From Spirosoma utsteinense (GTDB lineage Bacteria > Bacteroidota > Bacteroidia > Cytophagales > Spirosomataceae): 64,000 bases of DNA. The DNA is taken from contig NZ_VFIA01000001.1 of NCBI RefSeq assembly GCF_014282275.1, forward strand, positions 248,001 to 312,000, read 5' to 3'. This document shows, piece by piece, positions 44,530-53,199 of the stretch. The notes below the pieces were generated by a model. That model was not told where the DNA came from, searched no databases, and saw only the letters and a program-made list of their open reading frames with translations. Within the stretch, counting starts at the first letter, position 1. Every line of letters starts with the position of its first letter. The position numbers were made by a program, and so were the translations under genes.

Positions 44530-45897
44530 ATGTTGGAACGGGATTTTTTAGGATTTATTAACGAGAAACGATTGTTCGGTTGCGCCGATTGCATCCTGCT
44601 GGCGGTAAGTGGCGGACTGGACTCCGTTGTTATGGCCGACCTGTTTCAACGTACCGGCCTGCGGTTTGCCATAGCGCATTTCAACTTTGGCCTGCGGGAG
44701 GATGAGTCGGATGGCGACGCAGTTTTTGTACAAAACATGGCTATCGACTACGGGGTTCCGTTTCATCTGACCCGTTTTGAAACGAAGGCCATAGCGGCTG
44801 AGCGGGGCATATCAATCCAAATGGCCGCCCGCGATCTACGTTACGACTGGTTCAGGCAACTGATTCGTGCGCATGGGTATAACGGGGTGGCAACAGCCCA
44901 TCACCAAAATGATGTTCTGGAAACGCTGTTGTTAAACCTGACGCGTGGTACGGGGCTGGCTGGTTTACATGGCATTTCTGCCCGTCAGGACGATATAATC
45001 CGTCCGCTTCTGTTTGCTACGCGCCAGGAACTGGAGGCTTACGTAGCCATACGTAACCTGTCTTACCGCGAAGATCGGTCGAACGCAGACGACAAGTACG
45101 CCCGGAACCGGATACGCCACCACGTTACGCCCATACTTCACGAACTCAATCCAGGGCTTTGGCATACGTTGCCGCGAACTGTTGAGCGGCTCAGAGCGGC
45201 TGAAGCCCTCGTCCGGGATGAACTCGACCGATCGTGGCAAGTGGTAGCGACTCCGGTCATGAACGGGTTTTTCCTGCCTGCCGATAAATTGCTGGCACAA
45301 CCAGAGCTGGCATTCCGGCTGACCGAATGGTTGAAGCCTTACGGTTTTACTGAGGGGCAGACCCTGCAAATGATCGAATCATTGCATCGACAAACGGGGC
45401 AGACGTTTCTGTCGGCGGGAATTAATGAGGCTGTTACCCGAATAACGCATGATCGACTGAATAAGATGACTGGCCTGTTGCTGGAACCGTTCCGGGCTCA
45501 TACTCCTTATGAGATTGACGTTGCTTCATGGTCAGGAGTACCTATAAATGTAGCTGGATATTTTACCCTGACGTTCGGCGTAGAAGCGAAACCAGCCGGC
45601 TTCACACCCGCTACCGACCCAAACAGCGCTTGTCTGGATGCCGATCAAGTGGTTTTCCCCGTAACAATTCGGCCCTGGCAGTTAGGAGACCGGTTTCGTC
45701 CGCTGGGAATGGCGGGTACCAAGCTGGTCAGCGACTTGCTGAACGACCTCAAGCTAAGTCGCCACGAACGGGAACAAACGGCCGTTGTACTATCCCAGGG
45801 TCAAATCGTCTGGGTAATTGGTCGTCGTATCGATCACCAGTATCGGGTGACGACCAGAACGAAAAACGTTTTGACTATCGTACGAAGTGACCTATAG
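44530..45897 (+). CDS. tilS: tRNA(Ile)-lysidine synthase TilS
   Basis: The 455-residue enzyme has the PP-loop SGGLDS at residues 27-32, then RFAIAHFNFGLREDESDGDAVFV, ATAHHQNDVLETLLLNLTRGTGLAGLHGI and RNRIRHHVTPIL, all typical of TilS. It also has the C-terminal substrate-binding domains (VVFPVTIRPWQLGDRFRPLGMAG). It modifies C34 of tRNA-Ile2 to lysidine so that AUA is read correctly; the gene is normally essential. Divergent from the OstA-like gene. Confidence 0.95.
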   Translation: MLERDFLGFINEKRLFGCADCILLAVSGGLDSVVMADLFQRTGLRFAIAHFNFGLREDESDGDAVFVQNMAIDYGVPFHLTRFETKAIAAERGISIQMAARDLRYDWFRQLIRAHGYNGVATAHHQNDVLETLLLNLTRGTGLAGLHGISARQDDIIRPLLFATRQELEAYVAIRNLSYREDRSNADDKYARNRIRHHVTPILHELNPGLWHTLPRTVERLRAAEALVRDELDRSWQVVATPVMNGFFLPADKLLAQPELAFRLTEWLKPYGFTEGQTLQMIESLHRQTGQTFLSAGINEAVTRITHDRLNKMTGLLLEPFRAHTPYEIDVASWSGVPINVAGYFTLTFGVEAKPAGFTPATDPNSACLDADQVVFPVTIRPWQLGDRFRPLGMAGTKLVSDLLNDLKLSRHEREQTAVVLSQGQIVWVIGRRIDHQYRVTTRTKNVLTIVRSDL

Positions 45898-46233
45898 TCA
45901 AGCTGAACCACATCGTATGGTATAGACTAGTTTTCTCTAGCCGGTGTAAAACTAGCCGGGCAAACGGTTGCCTGTAGTCCAGTAAGTTAGCGTTTTCGTT
46001 GACGTCAGTCCCCAGTAAATCGGTGACCAATTGAGGGCATGGGGTCTAAATGAACGTAAATTAAAGAGTGGATCTGTTCAGGTAATGTACCCTGGGTCGT
46101 TCCAACACAGGGAAATACTAGTTTGGTACGAGGCCATGAAGCGGCTGCTTAACAGAATTGTCCAATCGTTTCAGGAGCTGACTGTTGAACATCGCACGAA
46201 GCCAACTAATGCGATTTCACCTGCCAAATCTAC
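45898..46233. other. Gene-free stretch upstream of the PorE-like gene
   Basis: No convincing gene. A 77-codon frame at 46031-46264 has no recognisable feature and runs into the sigma-54-like repeat, so I leave it out. Nothing else stands out before the duplicated box at 46234. Confidence 0.5.
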
Positions 46234-46250
46234 TTTGGCATTTAATTTGA
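46234..46250 (+). promoter_or_regulatory. Upstream copy of a sigma-54-like element
   Basis: TTTGGCATTTAATTTGA matches TGGCA-N6-TTG of the sigma-54 -24/-12 promoter with exact spacing, except that the -12 GC reads GA. An identical 17-base copy lies 87 bases downstream. Confidence 0.5.
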
Positions 46251-46320
46251 CAAACATCGGGTAAGTGGTTACATGTACTTACTCATAAGCACGATTAGGC
46301 AATGTAGCTATTATAGGAAG

Positions 46321-46337
46321 TTTGGCATTTAATTTGA
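46321..46337 (+). promoter_or_regulatory. Downstream copy of a sigma-54-like element, probable promoter
   Basis: Identical to the upstream copy. The predicted start of transcription, about 12 bases after the -12 element (near 46348), falls just before the coding region of the PorE-like gene. Confidence 0.55.
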
Positions 46338-46380
46338 TACTACTTCTGACAGGCTAATGTCAACAACTTTCCTTAGCACC

Positions 46381-48663
46381 ATGAATCGAATTATCCGTGT
46401 GTTACTCATAGCTGGAATGGCATTATGGAGCCTGACTCTTCAGGCCCAAAATGCGCGATTGCGAGCGGCTAACAAGCAGTTTGATGATCTTAGCTATGCA
46501 AATGCTGTGCGGGGATATGAAGAGTTTCTGCGTGTGGATAAAAAGAAAGATCCTGCCGATACGCGGGATGCCTTGCTTAAACTGGGTTATAGTTACCGAA
46601 AGTTGCAGGACACCCGGAATGCCGAACGAATTTATGGTGAGTTAGTGAAAGACTACTCCGACCTGGAAAGTGAAGTGTATCTGTATTATGCTCAGTCACT
46701 GGCGGCCAACGGCAAGTACCGCGAATCTCAAAAACTATATAGCCAATACGGTGAGAAACAGTCCAAAGATCTAAGAGGCCGTCGGTTCACTGTTTCCTAC
46801 ATGGACATGAGCCGTTTCTACCAGGATTCGTCTTCGTTTCAGGTGCAAAGCTTACCGCTCAACTCCAGGCAAGCCGATTTTAGCCCGATGTACTATAAAG
46901 GTGGATTGGTGTTCGTATCGGCTCGTGACGAAAGCGGAGTCATTAAACGTGTTTTCAACTGGAATCAGACGCCATTTCTGGATCTGTATTTTCATCCTGA
47001 CACCGCCCAGCTGCGTATTCCGGGGGGTGAGTTGGTCGTACCAGCATCAGCCGCTATCCTTGGTGGGGGCGGGGCCGACGAAGTAGTGCCCGCTGACGCA
47101 GCTGCCGGGACGCAGCCACTTTCGAAAGCTGAAGTGTTCAGCCGGACGCTGAATACCAAGTACCATGAGGGACCCATGACCTTCACACGAGATCAGAACT
47201 TTATCGTTTTTACCCGGAACAACTCCAGCAAGGGTAAATCAGGGAAAAGCTCAGACGGAATCAGGAAATTAAAATTATACTCGTCGGCGAACGTTAGCGG
47301 AAAATGGGTTGATGTTAAAGAGTTACCGTTCAATAATAGCGACTATTCTGTAGGTCACCCAGCCTTCTCCCCCGATGATTCACAGCTGTATTTTGTCTCC
47401 GATATGCCTGGTGGATATGGGGGCACCGATATTTATGTGGTAGAGTACCGGGGAGGTGAATGGGGGACGCCCGTTAATATGGGCAAGGAAATCAATACCG
47501 AAGGAAACGAAATGTTTCCATTCATCGATGAAGGTGGCAATTTGTATTTTTCCTCGGATGGACATGAAGGATTGGGCGGCCTGGACGTGTTTTTTGCTGA
47601 ATTGCGGGATGGCGTAGCGTACCGGGGCGTTCAGAATACGGGTGCCCCGATCAACTCGGAGAAAGACGACTTCGGATTTATAACGGATCGAAGCCGTACG
47701 AACGGTTATTTCAGCAGTAACCGTAAAAAAGGGGTTAGCGACGATGATATTTACGCGTTCCGGCGGATTTGCAAACAACTGAATATCTTCGTTTACGACG
47801 CTAAGACGAGCACGCCCCTCGAAAATGCCGATGTGCGAATCCTGCGTAATGGTGCCAATCAGGAGCTGAAACTGACAAACCTGTCCGGCCAGACCGAACT
47901 GTGTGTAGATGCTAACACCGAGTACGAATTCAAAGCGATCAAGGAAGGATTTGCCATGAACAGCATCCGATTCTCGACGCTCACCCAATCGCCTAAGTCA
48001 GTGATGAACGTCTCGATTTATCTCGAACGAACGGAAAACACCCTTTTAAAAGGCATTGTAAAGACGGAGGTTAACCAGTTGCCCGCAACCGGGGTGAAGG
48101 TGACCTTACGCAATGAAAAAGATAAGTCGGAGCAGACGGTGGTAACGGGGCCAGACGGCGGGTATGAGTTCAGCACAAAAGCCAATGCGCCTTATACGAT
48201 AACTGCCCAGAAAGATCAGTACGCTACCAAAAAGGCGCAATTCAATAAGACCAAACGGACCAACAAGCCCGTAACCGACTCGCTGAGTCTGTATGGTGTT
48301 GGTGACGTATTCGAGCTGGAAAATATCTACTATGATCTGAATAAGTTCTTCATCCGGCCGGATGCGGCCCGTGAACTGGACCGCGTCGTCGAACTCTTGA
48401 ACGAGTACCCCAAAATGCAGATCGAACTCCGGTCGCATACCGACGCCCGCGCTACCGATACCTACAATATTCGCCTGTCGGAGAACCGCGCCCGCGCTGC
48501 CATGGGTTACCTGGTTTCGCGGGGTATTCAGCCCGACCGCCTGCTGGCCCGAGGCCTTGGCGAAACTGAAATTTTGAATGGTTGTGCCGATGGCGTTAGC
48601 TGCTCTGAACGGCAGCACCAGAGAAACCGCCGAACCGAATTCAAGATTCTGGCAGTACAATAG
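46381..48663 (+). CDS. PorE-like OmpA family protein (TPR, PD40, CRD, OmpA)
   Basis: About 760 residues: signal peptide (MNRIIRVLLIAGMALWSLTLQAQ), TPR-like repeats to about 130 (FDDLSYANAVRGYEEFL...), a PD40/WD40-like propeller (YFVSDMPGGYGGTDIYVVEYRGGEWGTPVNMGKEINTEGNEMFPF), a carboxypeptidase-regulatory-like domain (NTLLKGIVKTEVNQLPATGVKVTL) and a C-terminal OmpA peptidoglycan-binding domain (LRSHTDAR...LSENRARAA). This is the order in PorE, which anchors the T9SS to peptidoglycan; Cytophagales have several paralogs, so the exact role is not certain. ATG 46357 is an alternative start. Confidence 0.87.
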   Translation: MNRIIRVLLIAGMALWSLTLQAQNARLRAANKQFDDLSYANAVRGYEEFLRVDKKKDPADTRDALLKLGYSYRKLQDTRNAERIYGELVKDYSDLESEVYLYYAQSLAANGKYRESQKLYSQYGEKQSKDLRGRRFTVSYMDMSRFYQDSSSFQVQSLPLNSRQADFSPMYYKGGLVFVSARDESGVIKRVFNWNQTPFLDLYFHPDTAQLRIPGGELVVPASAAILGGGGADEVVPADAAAGTQPLSKAEVFSRTLNTKYHEGPMTFTRDQNFIVFTRNNSSKGKSGKSSDGIRKLKLYSSANVSGKWVDVKELPFNNSDYSVGHPAFSPDDSQLYFVSDMPGGYGGTDIYVVEYRGGEWGTPVNMGKEINTEGNEMFPFIDEGGNLYFSSDGHEGLGGLDVFFAELRDGVAYRGVQNTGAPINSEKDDFGFITDRSRTNGYFSSNRKKGVSDDDIYAFRRICKQLNIFVYDAKTSTPLENADVRILRNGANQELKLTNLSGQTELCVDANTEYEFKAIKEGFAMNSIRFSTLTQSPKSVMNVSIYLERTENTLLKGIVKTEVNQLPATGVKVTLRNEKDKSEQTVVTGPDGGYEFSTKANAPYTITAQKDQYATKKAQFNKTKRTNKPVTDSLSLYGVGDVFELENIYYDLNKFFIRPDAARELDRVVELLNEYPKMQIELRSHTDARATDTYNIRLSENRARAAMGYLVSRGIQPDRLLARGLGETEILNGCADGVSCSERQHQRNRRTEFKILAVQ

Positions 48664-48746
48664 GGAAGCATGAAAAAGCCGTGGGTGGCTGGCACGAAGC
48701 GAATTCGCTTTGTGCCAGCCACCCACGGCTTTTTCATGCTTCCCTA
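48661..48746 (+). terminator. 86-base near-perfect palindrome that includes the stop codon
   Basis: Two 43-base arms centred at 48703/48704 on GAATTC have a single G-T mismatch at 48696/48711. The TAG stop of the PorE-like gene forms the first three bases. A CTTTTT run in the right arm could serve as the terminator tail. Confidence 0.85.
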
Positions 48747-48808
48747 TTGTTGACTCCCCCAAAAACAGTTCATTCGCATAGTTGGTTAGTCTGTAAACAA
48801 CCTGAACT

Positions 48809-49537
48809 ATGCGATTTAAGGATAAAGTGTGTATTGTAACCGGCGCTACGTCGGGAATTGGGCGGGCTACTGCCGAGCGGATGGGCGAAGAAGGGGGGAA
48901 GGTGCTGGTGGTTGGGAGAGACGAAGAGCGCGGCAAAGAAGTTGTCGACACCATTAAAGGTAAAGGGGGTGACGCCCAGTTTGCCGACGTCGATGTGGCG
49001 GATGCGAAGGCGGTAGAAGCGGCCGTAAGGCAGGCGTTAGATACCTGGGGTCGAGTTGACGTAATGGTCAACAACGCAGCCATGATGACGTTTACGCCTA
49101 TTGTCGACCTGGCCGTTGAGGACTGGGATCAGGTGTTAGCGGTTAACTTGCGGGCCGTATTTCTGTTCTGCAAATTCACGATCCCCCACATGAACGGAGG
49201 GGCAATTGTCAATGTAAGTTCTGTACACGCTTTCCAGAGTACGGCCAATGTGATTCCTTATGCATCCAGCAAAGGCGGTATGGAGGCTTTCTCGCGGGGG
49301 GTGGCGCTAGAGTATGATATGGCTAAAGTGCGCATTAACTGCGTCGCGCCGGGGGCTATCGATACACCAATGCTTTGGGAAAATCCAAACGTGAAAAGTG
49401 GAGAAGAAAAAATTGAAGGGGCTATTGGCCAACCGGCTGATATAGCATCGGCTATTTGCTACCTGGCCTCTGACGAAGCCCGCTACATCAATGGCACGAC
49501 TCTTGTTGTAGATGGGGGCCGGTTAGGTATTCTATAA
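48809..49537 (+). CDS. SDR family oxidoreductase
   Basis: The 242-residue classical short-chain dehydrogenase has the cofactor motif TGATSGIGRA near residues 12-21, NNAA near 87-90, catalytic Ser in NVSSVHAF, Tyr-x-x-x-Lys as YASSK, and the late segment INCVAPGAIDTPM. Asp or Arg choice at the cofactor loop (GRDEER) leaves NAD versus NADP open. It probably acts on a small alcohol or sugar; no partner gene is adjacent on its strand. Confidence 0.93.
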   Translation: MRFKDKVCIVTGATSGIGRATAERMGEEGGKVLVVGRDEERGKEVVDTIKGKGGDAQFADVDVADAKAVEAAVRQALDTWGRVDVMVNNAAMMTFTPIVDLAVEDWDQVLAVNLRAVFLFCKFTIPHMNGGAIVNVSSVHAFQSTANVIPYASSKGGMEAFSRGVALEYDMAKVRINCVAPGAIDTPMLWENPNVKSGEEKIEGAIGQPADIASAICYLASDEARYINGTTLVVDGGRLGIL

Positions 49538-49552
49538 AATACTGATTCGGAA

Positions 49553-50080
49553 CTAATCATGGGCGCTGGCAGTAACCAACTTTACTGTTACGATCAACTG
49601 GCCTACATGCCGCATGGTGTGTTCTGCCGCGTGAACCAGTAAACCTATGACGGTCGAGGGTATCTGTGCCCGTCCAACCAGCCTGACCGCTGTCAGCGTC
49701 TGATCGTCTGTTGTGCGAAGCTGAGCCAGGGCCGTTTCCACTTGCACACTGAACCGGGTCACTAATTGTTCCGTCGAAAGTGGGTCATTCGGTGATGGCT
49801 TACCTTCCTGTTTCAAATCAGCTAACTGCCTGTCAGAAAGGGCCATTGACCACGCGTAAGTAAAGAGACGGTCGAGCACACCGCTCAGATGCTGAAGGTG
49901 AAAGCCAACGGAAGCAACTGGCAATGGTTGCTTCCATAGCAGGTCATCGGGAAAGCCTTGCAGCAGGCTGGTCACTTCTTCACGAGCCTGCATCAGCGCA
50001 TGGGCAACGGGCTGGAGTAAGGCCGGGACGTCGGGAAGAGGACCGCGCAACCACACTTCGGGTTTGTTCGTGGATTCCAT
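49553..50080 (-). CDS. DinB family protein
   Basis: About 175 residues with the DinB four-helix layout and metal-type histidines: SVGFHLQHLSGVLDRLFTYAW in the middle and LVHAAEHTMRHVGQLIV near the C-terminus. DinB-fold proteins bind a divalent metal and many act as thiol transferases or are simply damage-inducible. The start is set at 50080 (MESTNKPEV) because a longer frame would run into the upstream SDR gene. It follows that gene by ten bases, so they form an operon. Confidence 0.87.
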   Translation of the reverse strand: MESTNKPEVWLRGPLPDVPALLQPVAHALMQAREEVTSLLQGFPDDLLWKQPLPVASVGFHLQHLSGVLDRLFTYAWSMALSDRQLADLKQEGKPSPNDPLSTEQLVTRFSVQVETALAQLRTTDDQTLTAVRLVGRAQIPSTVIGLLVHAAEHTMRHVGQLIVTVKLVTASAHD

Positions 50081-50090
50081 ACGCGTGAGG

Positions 50091-50879
50091 TTAGATAACC
50101 GTTCCTCCATCGGCATAGAACAGACTTCCTGTACTATAGGACGACGCATCCGAAGCCAGAAATAAAGCCAGCGGACTGATCTCATCAGTCGTACCCATGC
50201 GGGCAATTGGCAGTCGTTTGGTGAAATGAGCCAGTGTTTTGTCGTCCTGCCACAGCGCCTGGCTAAACTTGGTTTTAATCAAACCAGGGCAAATAGCGTT
50301 GACCCGGATGCCGTCGGGTCCCCATTCTTTGGCCAGTACTTTGGTGAGCATGTTTATACTGGCTTTGCTCACACTATAAATACCCAAACCGGGATCAGGC
50401 GTATGACCCGCTATACTGCTCATCATGATGATACTGCCACCGCCCCGTGATTTCATGCTGGGATAACAGAGTTTGCTCAACTCAAATGGCGACTTGACGT
50501 TTATGCCCATGATCTTGTCGAAGGCCAGTGCATCGCAGTCGAGCGAGGGACCATATACGGGGTTAGTGGCTGCATTGTTGACCAGAATATCGATGCCGCC
50601 GTATACGTCGATGGTTTTGTTAACCAGTTGTTCCAGTTGCTCCATATCGCCGGTATGGGCCGCAATGCCGGTAGCTTCCCCGCCCTGCTCTTTTATTTCA
50701 TTGGCCAGCTGGTCGAGTGCTTCCTGTCGGCGGCTGCTGACAATGACCTTCGCGCCAAAACGGGCAAACAGCCGGGCAATGTCTTCGCCAATACCTTTAC
50801 TGGCACCCGTTATAACGGCGACTTTACCGGTAAGATCAAAAACGGCTTTTTCAATGGATGAAACGGATTGTGTTTCCAT
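50091..50879 (-). CDS. SDR family oxidoreductase
   Basis: About 262 residues: cofactor motif TGASKGIGEDIA, NNAATNPVYGP, catalytic Ser in IIMMSSIAGHTP, Tyr-x-x-x-Lys as YSVSK, and VNAICPGLIKTKFS. Closest to the dehydrogenase/reductase 4-type SDRs. The start at 50879 (METQSVSS) removes 15 unsupported residues of the longer frame. It is upstream of dinB in a two-gene operon; substrate unknown. Confidence 0.92.
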   Translation of the reverse strand: METQSVSSIEKAVFDLTGKVAVITGASKGIGEDIARLFARFGAKVIVSSRRQEALDQLANEIKEQGGEATGIAAHTGDMEQLEQLVNKTIDVYGGIDILVNNAATNPVYGPSLDCDALAFDKIMGINVKSPFELSKLCYPSMKSRGGGSIIMMSSIAGHTPDPGLGIYSVSKASINMLTKVLAKEWGPDGIRVNAICPGLIKTKFSQALWQDDKTLAHFTKRLPIARMGTTDEISPLALFLASDASSYSTGSLFYADGGTVI

Positions 50880-50977
50880 GAGATAAACGATGGGAAAACG
50901 GCCAACCAGATCGTACATCGGCATTCAGGAGCCTGTGCTCTACTGCCCATATGCAGACGTGGTTGAACCACAGGAAT

Positions 50978-52195
50978 TTATTGTTCGAAAAAACAGACGG
51001 TACCACCCACCCAGTCAAAATCTTTATTGAACCGAACGCCAATCATTTCACCCCGGCTCAACCGGCAGAGGTTGGTTACGAGGGTGGGTTTCGGGTCATG
51101 TTCAGGCCAGATGAACAGCATGCGTATTTCGCACTTGATCAGACCGTCGGGTGCCTGAACTACGGGCTCATACCGAACCTTGCGCTGAATAAGGTAGCCA
51201 TTGCGCTGGTCGACCGGGATGGCGTCAAGATCGGCGGCTGTGATGTGCAGCTTTACTCCGCTGCCCGCAAAGGAGAACAAGGGTTTGAGAACGTAATTGT
51301 CGAGGTCGACTGGGTATTCCTTGAGGTCCGACAGGTAATAGCTGGCTGGTACATAGGGGCTCTTCAACAGGGGCAGCGTGTACTTACTGATGCGGAAGAA
51401 CCAGTTGGGGTGCCCTATCCATTCCACATCCACATCGTCGGTGAGGTGGAAGTCTGTTTGCAGATCGGGGAAATTCTGCAAGTCATCAAATATCAGCCGG
51501 TTATAAATACGTTTGATAGGAATCTGCCGTCCGTCCTTTTCATAGAATATCTGCCGACCATCTTTCCGGATGCGGGTAATGCAGACTGGCGACACACCTA
51601 TATAGGCTTCCGTTAGGGCAAAGTCGACGCGGGTTTTCTGGCGTTCCGGATAAATCTCCAGCAGGATAACTTCCTCGGGATTACAGTCGCCAATGATCAT
51701 TTGCCGCAGCGTTTCGATGTATTCCGTATTGTCGGCTACATTGAACAGATGGGAGAGAGTATCAGGAATGGGGAAAAACTGACGAAACTGAGTCGCCAGG
51801 TAAGGCTGGAAACCGTAAAGTGATGGAAAGCCCTGTAGCTCTATTAATTGAGGGGTAAGCTCGCCCGGCGATGAATCATCGGACTCCTCACGGCAAATGG
51901 CGAAATCAATGGCGATGAATTGCGCGTGTTCATCGTCCCGCTCATTGGGTACCCACTGTTCGGACGGAATAGCCCGTTCTGCCTGCGCTTTGAAATCATC
52001 CCGGGTAATGACTGAAACAATATCGTTACAGGCCGACAGAAGCTTATCTGTTAGCACTTTAGAGATAAATACGGGCGTTTCGGCTACACGGAAGTCCAGC
52101 TGATCGGGGTAATCCTGATCGATCTTGTTCAGAAATGCCTGGTACTGTTCCTGGCTGAAGGCTTCATTATAGGCTTGACGTAAGGGCTTAATCAT
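50978..52195 (-). CDS. ATP-grasp-like protein of unknown function in a ligase cluster
   Basis: The 405-residue protein has no signal peptide. The segment NYVLKPLFSFAGSGVKLHI near 310 resembles the ATP-grasp glycine-rich loop (KPxxxxxGxGV). The following GYLIQRKV...KCEIRMLFIW and CRLSRGEMIGVRFNKDFDWVGGT look like the ATP-grasp metal and substrate part. The N-terminal half (VAETPVFISKVL... FIAIDFAICRE...LQGFPSLYGFQ) is unlike known ligases. It is the third gene of a trio with a GCS2-type ligase and a glutamine amidotransferase. I infer carboxylate-amine bond formation; the product is unknown. Confidence 0.72.
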   Translation of the reverse strand: MIKPLRQAYNEAFSQEQYQAFLNKIDQDYPDQLDFRVAETPVFISKVLTDKLLSACNDIVSVITRDDFKAQAERAIPSEQWVPNERDDEHAQFIAIDFAICREESDDSSPGELTPQLIELQGFPSLYGFQPYLATQFRQFFPIPDTLSHLFNVADNTEYIETLRQMIIGDCNPEEVILLEIYPERQKTRVDFALTEAYIGVSPVCITRIRKDGRQIFYEKDGRQIPIKRIYNRLIFDDLQNFPDLQTDFHLTDDVDVEWIGHPNWFFRISKYTLPLLKSPYVPASYYLSDLKEYPVDLDNYVLKPLFSFAGSGVKLHITAADLDAIPVDQRNGYLIQRKVRYEPVVQAPDGLIKCEIRMLFIWPEHDPKPTLVTNLCRLSRGEMIGVRFNKDFDWVGGTVCFFEQ

Positions 52196-52252
52196 GTTTG
52201 ATCAACGAGGTATCAAAATAAACAGAAAGGATCGCCAGTGCGCCTGGATGAC

Positions 52253-53125
52253 TTAAGGCTGTTCCTGTTCAAAAAGTTGTTCACTGGCAACCAGCTGCTC
52301 CAGTATGTGGGAAGGGCTACGCTGTCCCTGGATCACCTGGCGAAGAAAGCCCGGTAGAATAACCGATTCGGTCAGCGCGATTTTATCCGGGTCCTGTAAA
52401 TAGTTAACCATCTCATCATATTTCTGCTGGCCGAAGTTCCGGATGACCTGACTGCGTTTTTCGTCACTCAGAAAGTAACGCAGCATGCCTTCGTTATCCG
52501 CTTCGGGGTGAAACTGGGTCCCTACGACCTCGTCCGAAAAGCGAATAGCCATCACAGCCCGGTCCAGGGGGACATGAGGGCGGGATTTTTCAAGACATAG
52601 CACCGACGCGCCAAGGCTATCCAGCCGTTGCTTATCGGGGGTTGTGACCTGGTAATCGCGCGAATCGACCGCGTAAAACGGTTCGGGTAAGCCTGCCAGC
52701 AGTGAGTCTACATACCCCTCACCAACTTTATGCATTGGGAAAATGCCGAATGACGTGGAGCGACGTTTACTGAGTGTGCCAAGCTCCAGATGCCGTACGA
52801 CCAGTTGAAACGAGTGACAGATGAGGAAAACGAATTTTTTGCGGTCGTTCCGGCGGTTCCAGTCGAAAAGCTGGTCGATCAACTGGAAGTAAGGCCGTTC
52901 CCAGGGCTCGTCAGATGCCAGCGGGCTACCCGGTCCACCGGATGAGATATAGATATCGTAGGACAGGTCCGGGATTTCGGTATTGCCCCGAACATTGAAC
53001 ACGTCGAAGGCCAGTTGAGCAGCCTCCTTTCCCTGTACGTTCCGAATGGCCTGTAAGATACAACGCATGCCTTCATTGGCCTGGTTGTTATTCATGTCGA
53101 GAACGGCAATTTTAAGTAAACCCAT
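52253..53125 (-). CDS. Class I glutamine amidotransferase-like protein
   Basis: About 290 residues. The class I GATase fold is visible: ISSGGPGSP (oxyanion region), nucleophile Cys103 in LICHSFQL, and the His206/Glu208 pair in GTQFHPEAD, so the catalytic triad is intact. The nucleophile elbow is unusual (CHSFQ where CxGxQ is normal). About 80 residues follow after the GATase core. No synthase domain is fused, so ammonia or a gamma-glutamyl group would have to pass to a partner, probably one of the two neighbouring ligases. The start at 53125 follows the family pattern. Confidence 0.85.
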   Translation of the reverse strand: MGLLKIAVLDMNNNQANEGMRCILQAIRNVQGKEAAQLAFDVFNVRGNTEIPDLSYDIYISSGGPGSPLASDEPWERPYFQLIDQLFDWNRRNDRKKFVFLICHSFQLVVRHLELGTLSKRRSTSFGIFPMHKVGEGYVDSLLAGLPEPFYAVDSRDYQVTTPDKQRLDSLGASVLCLEKSRPHVPLDRAVMAIRFSDEVVGTQFHPEADNEGMLRYFLSDEKRSQVIRNFGQQKYDEMVNYLQDPDKIALTESVILPGFLRQVIQGQRSPSHILEQLVASEQLFEQEQP

Positions 53126-53199
53126 GATGAATAAAGAGCGGTCGGTGCACCGCACCGATTGATACGAAAATAGCGGCTTTGCAGCCGCTCTATACTCAA

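Noticed and set aside
46031-46264. Open frame of 77 codons upstream of the PorE-like gene
   Set aside because: No recognisable features or ribosome site, and it runs through the sigma-54-like repeat; most likely chance.
48106-49083. 325-codon minus-strand frame opposite the PorE-like and SDR genes
   Set aside because: It spans two clear plus-strand genes and the palindrome between them; an antisense shadow.
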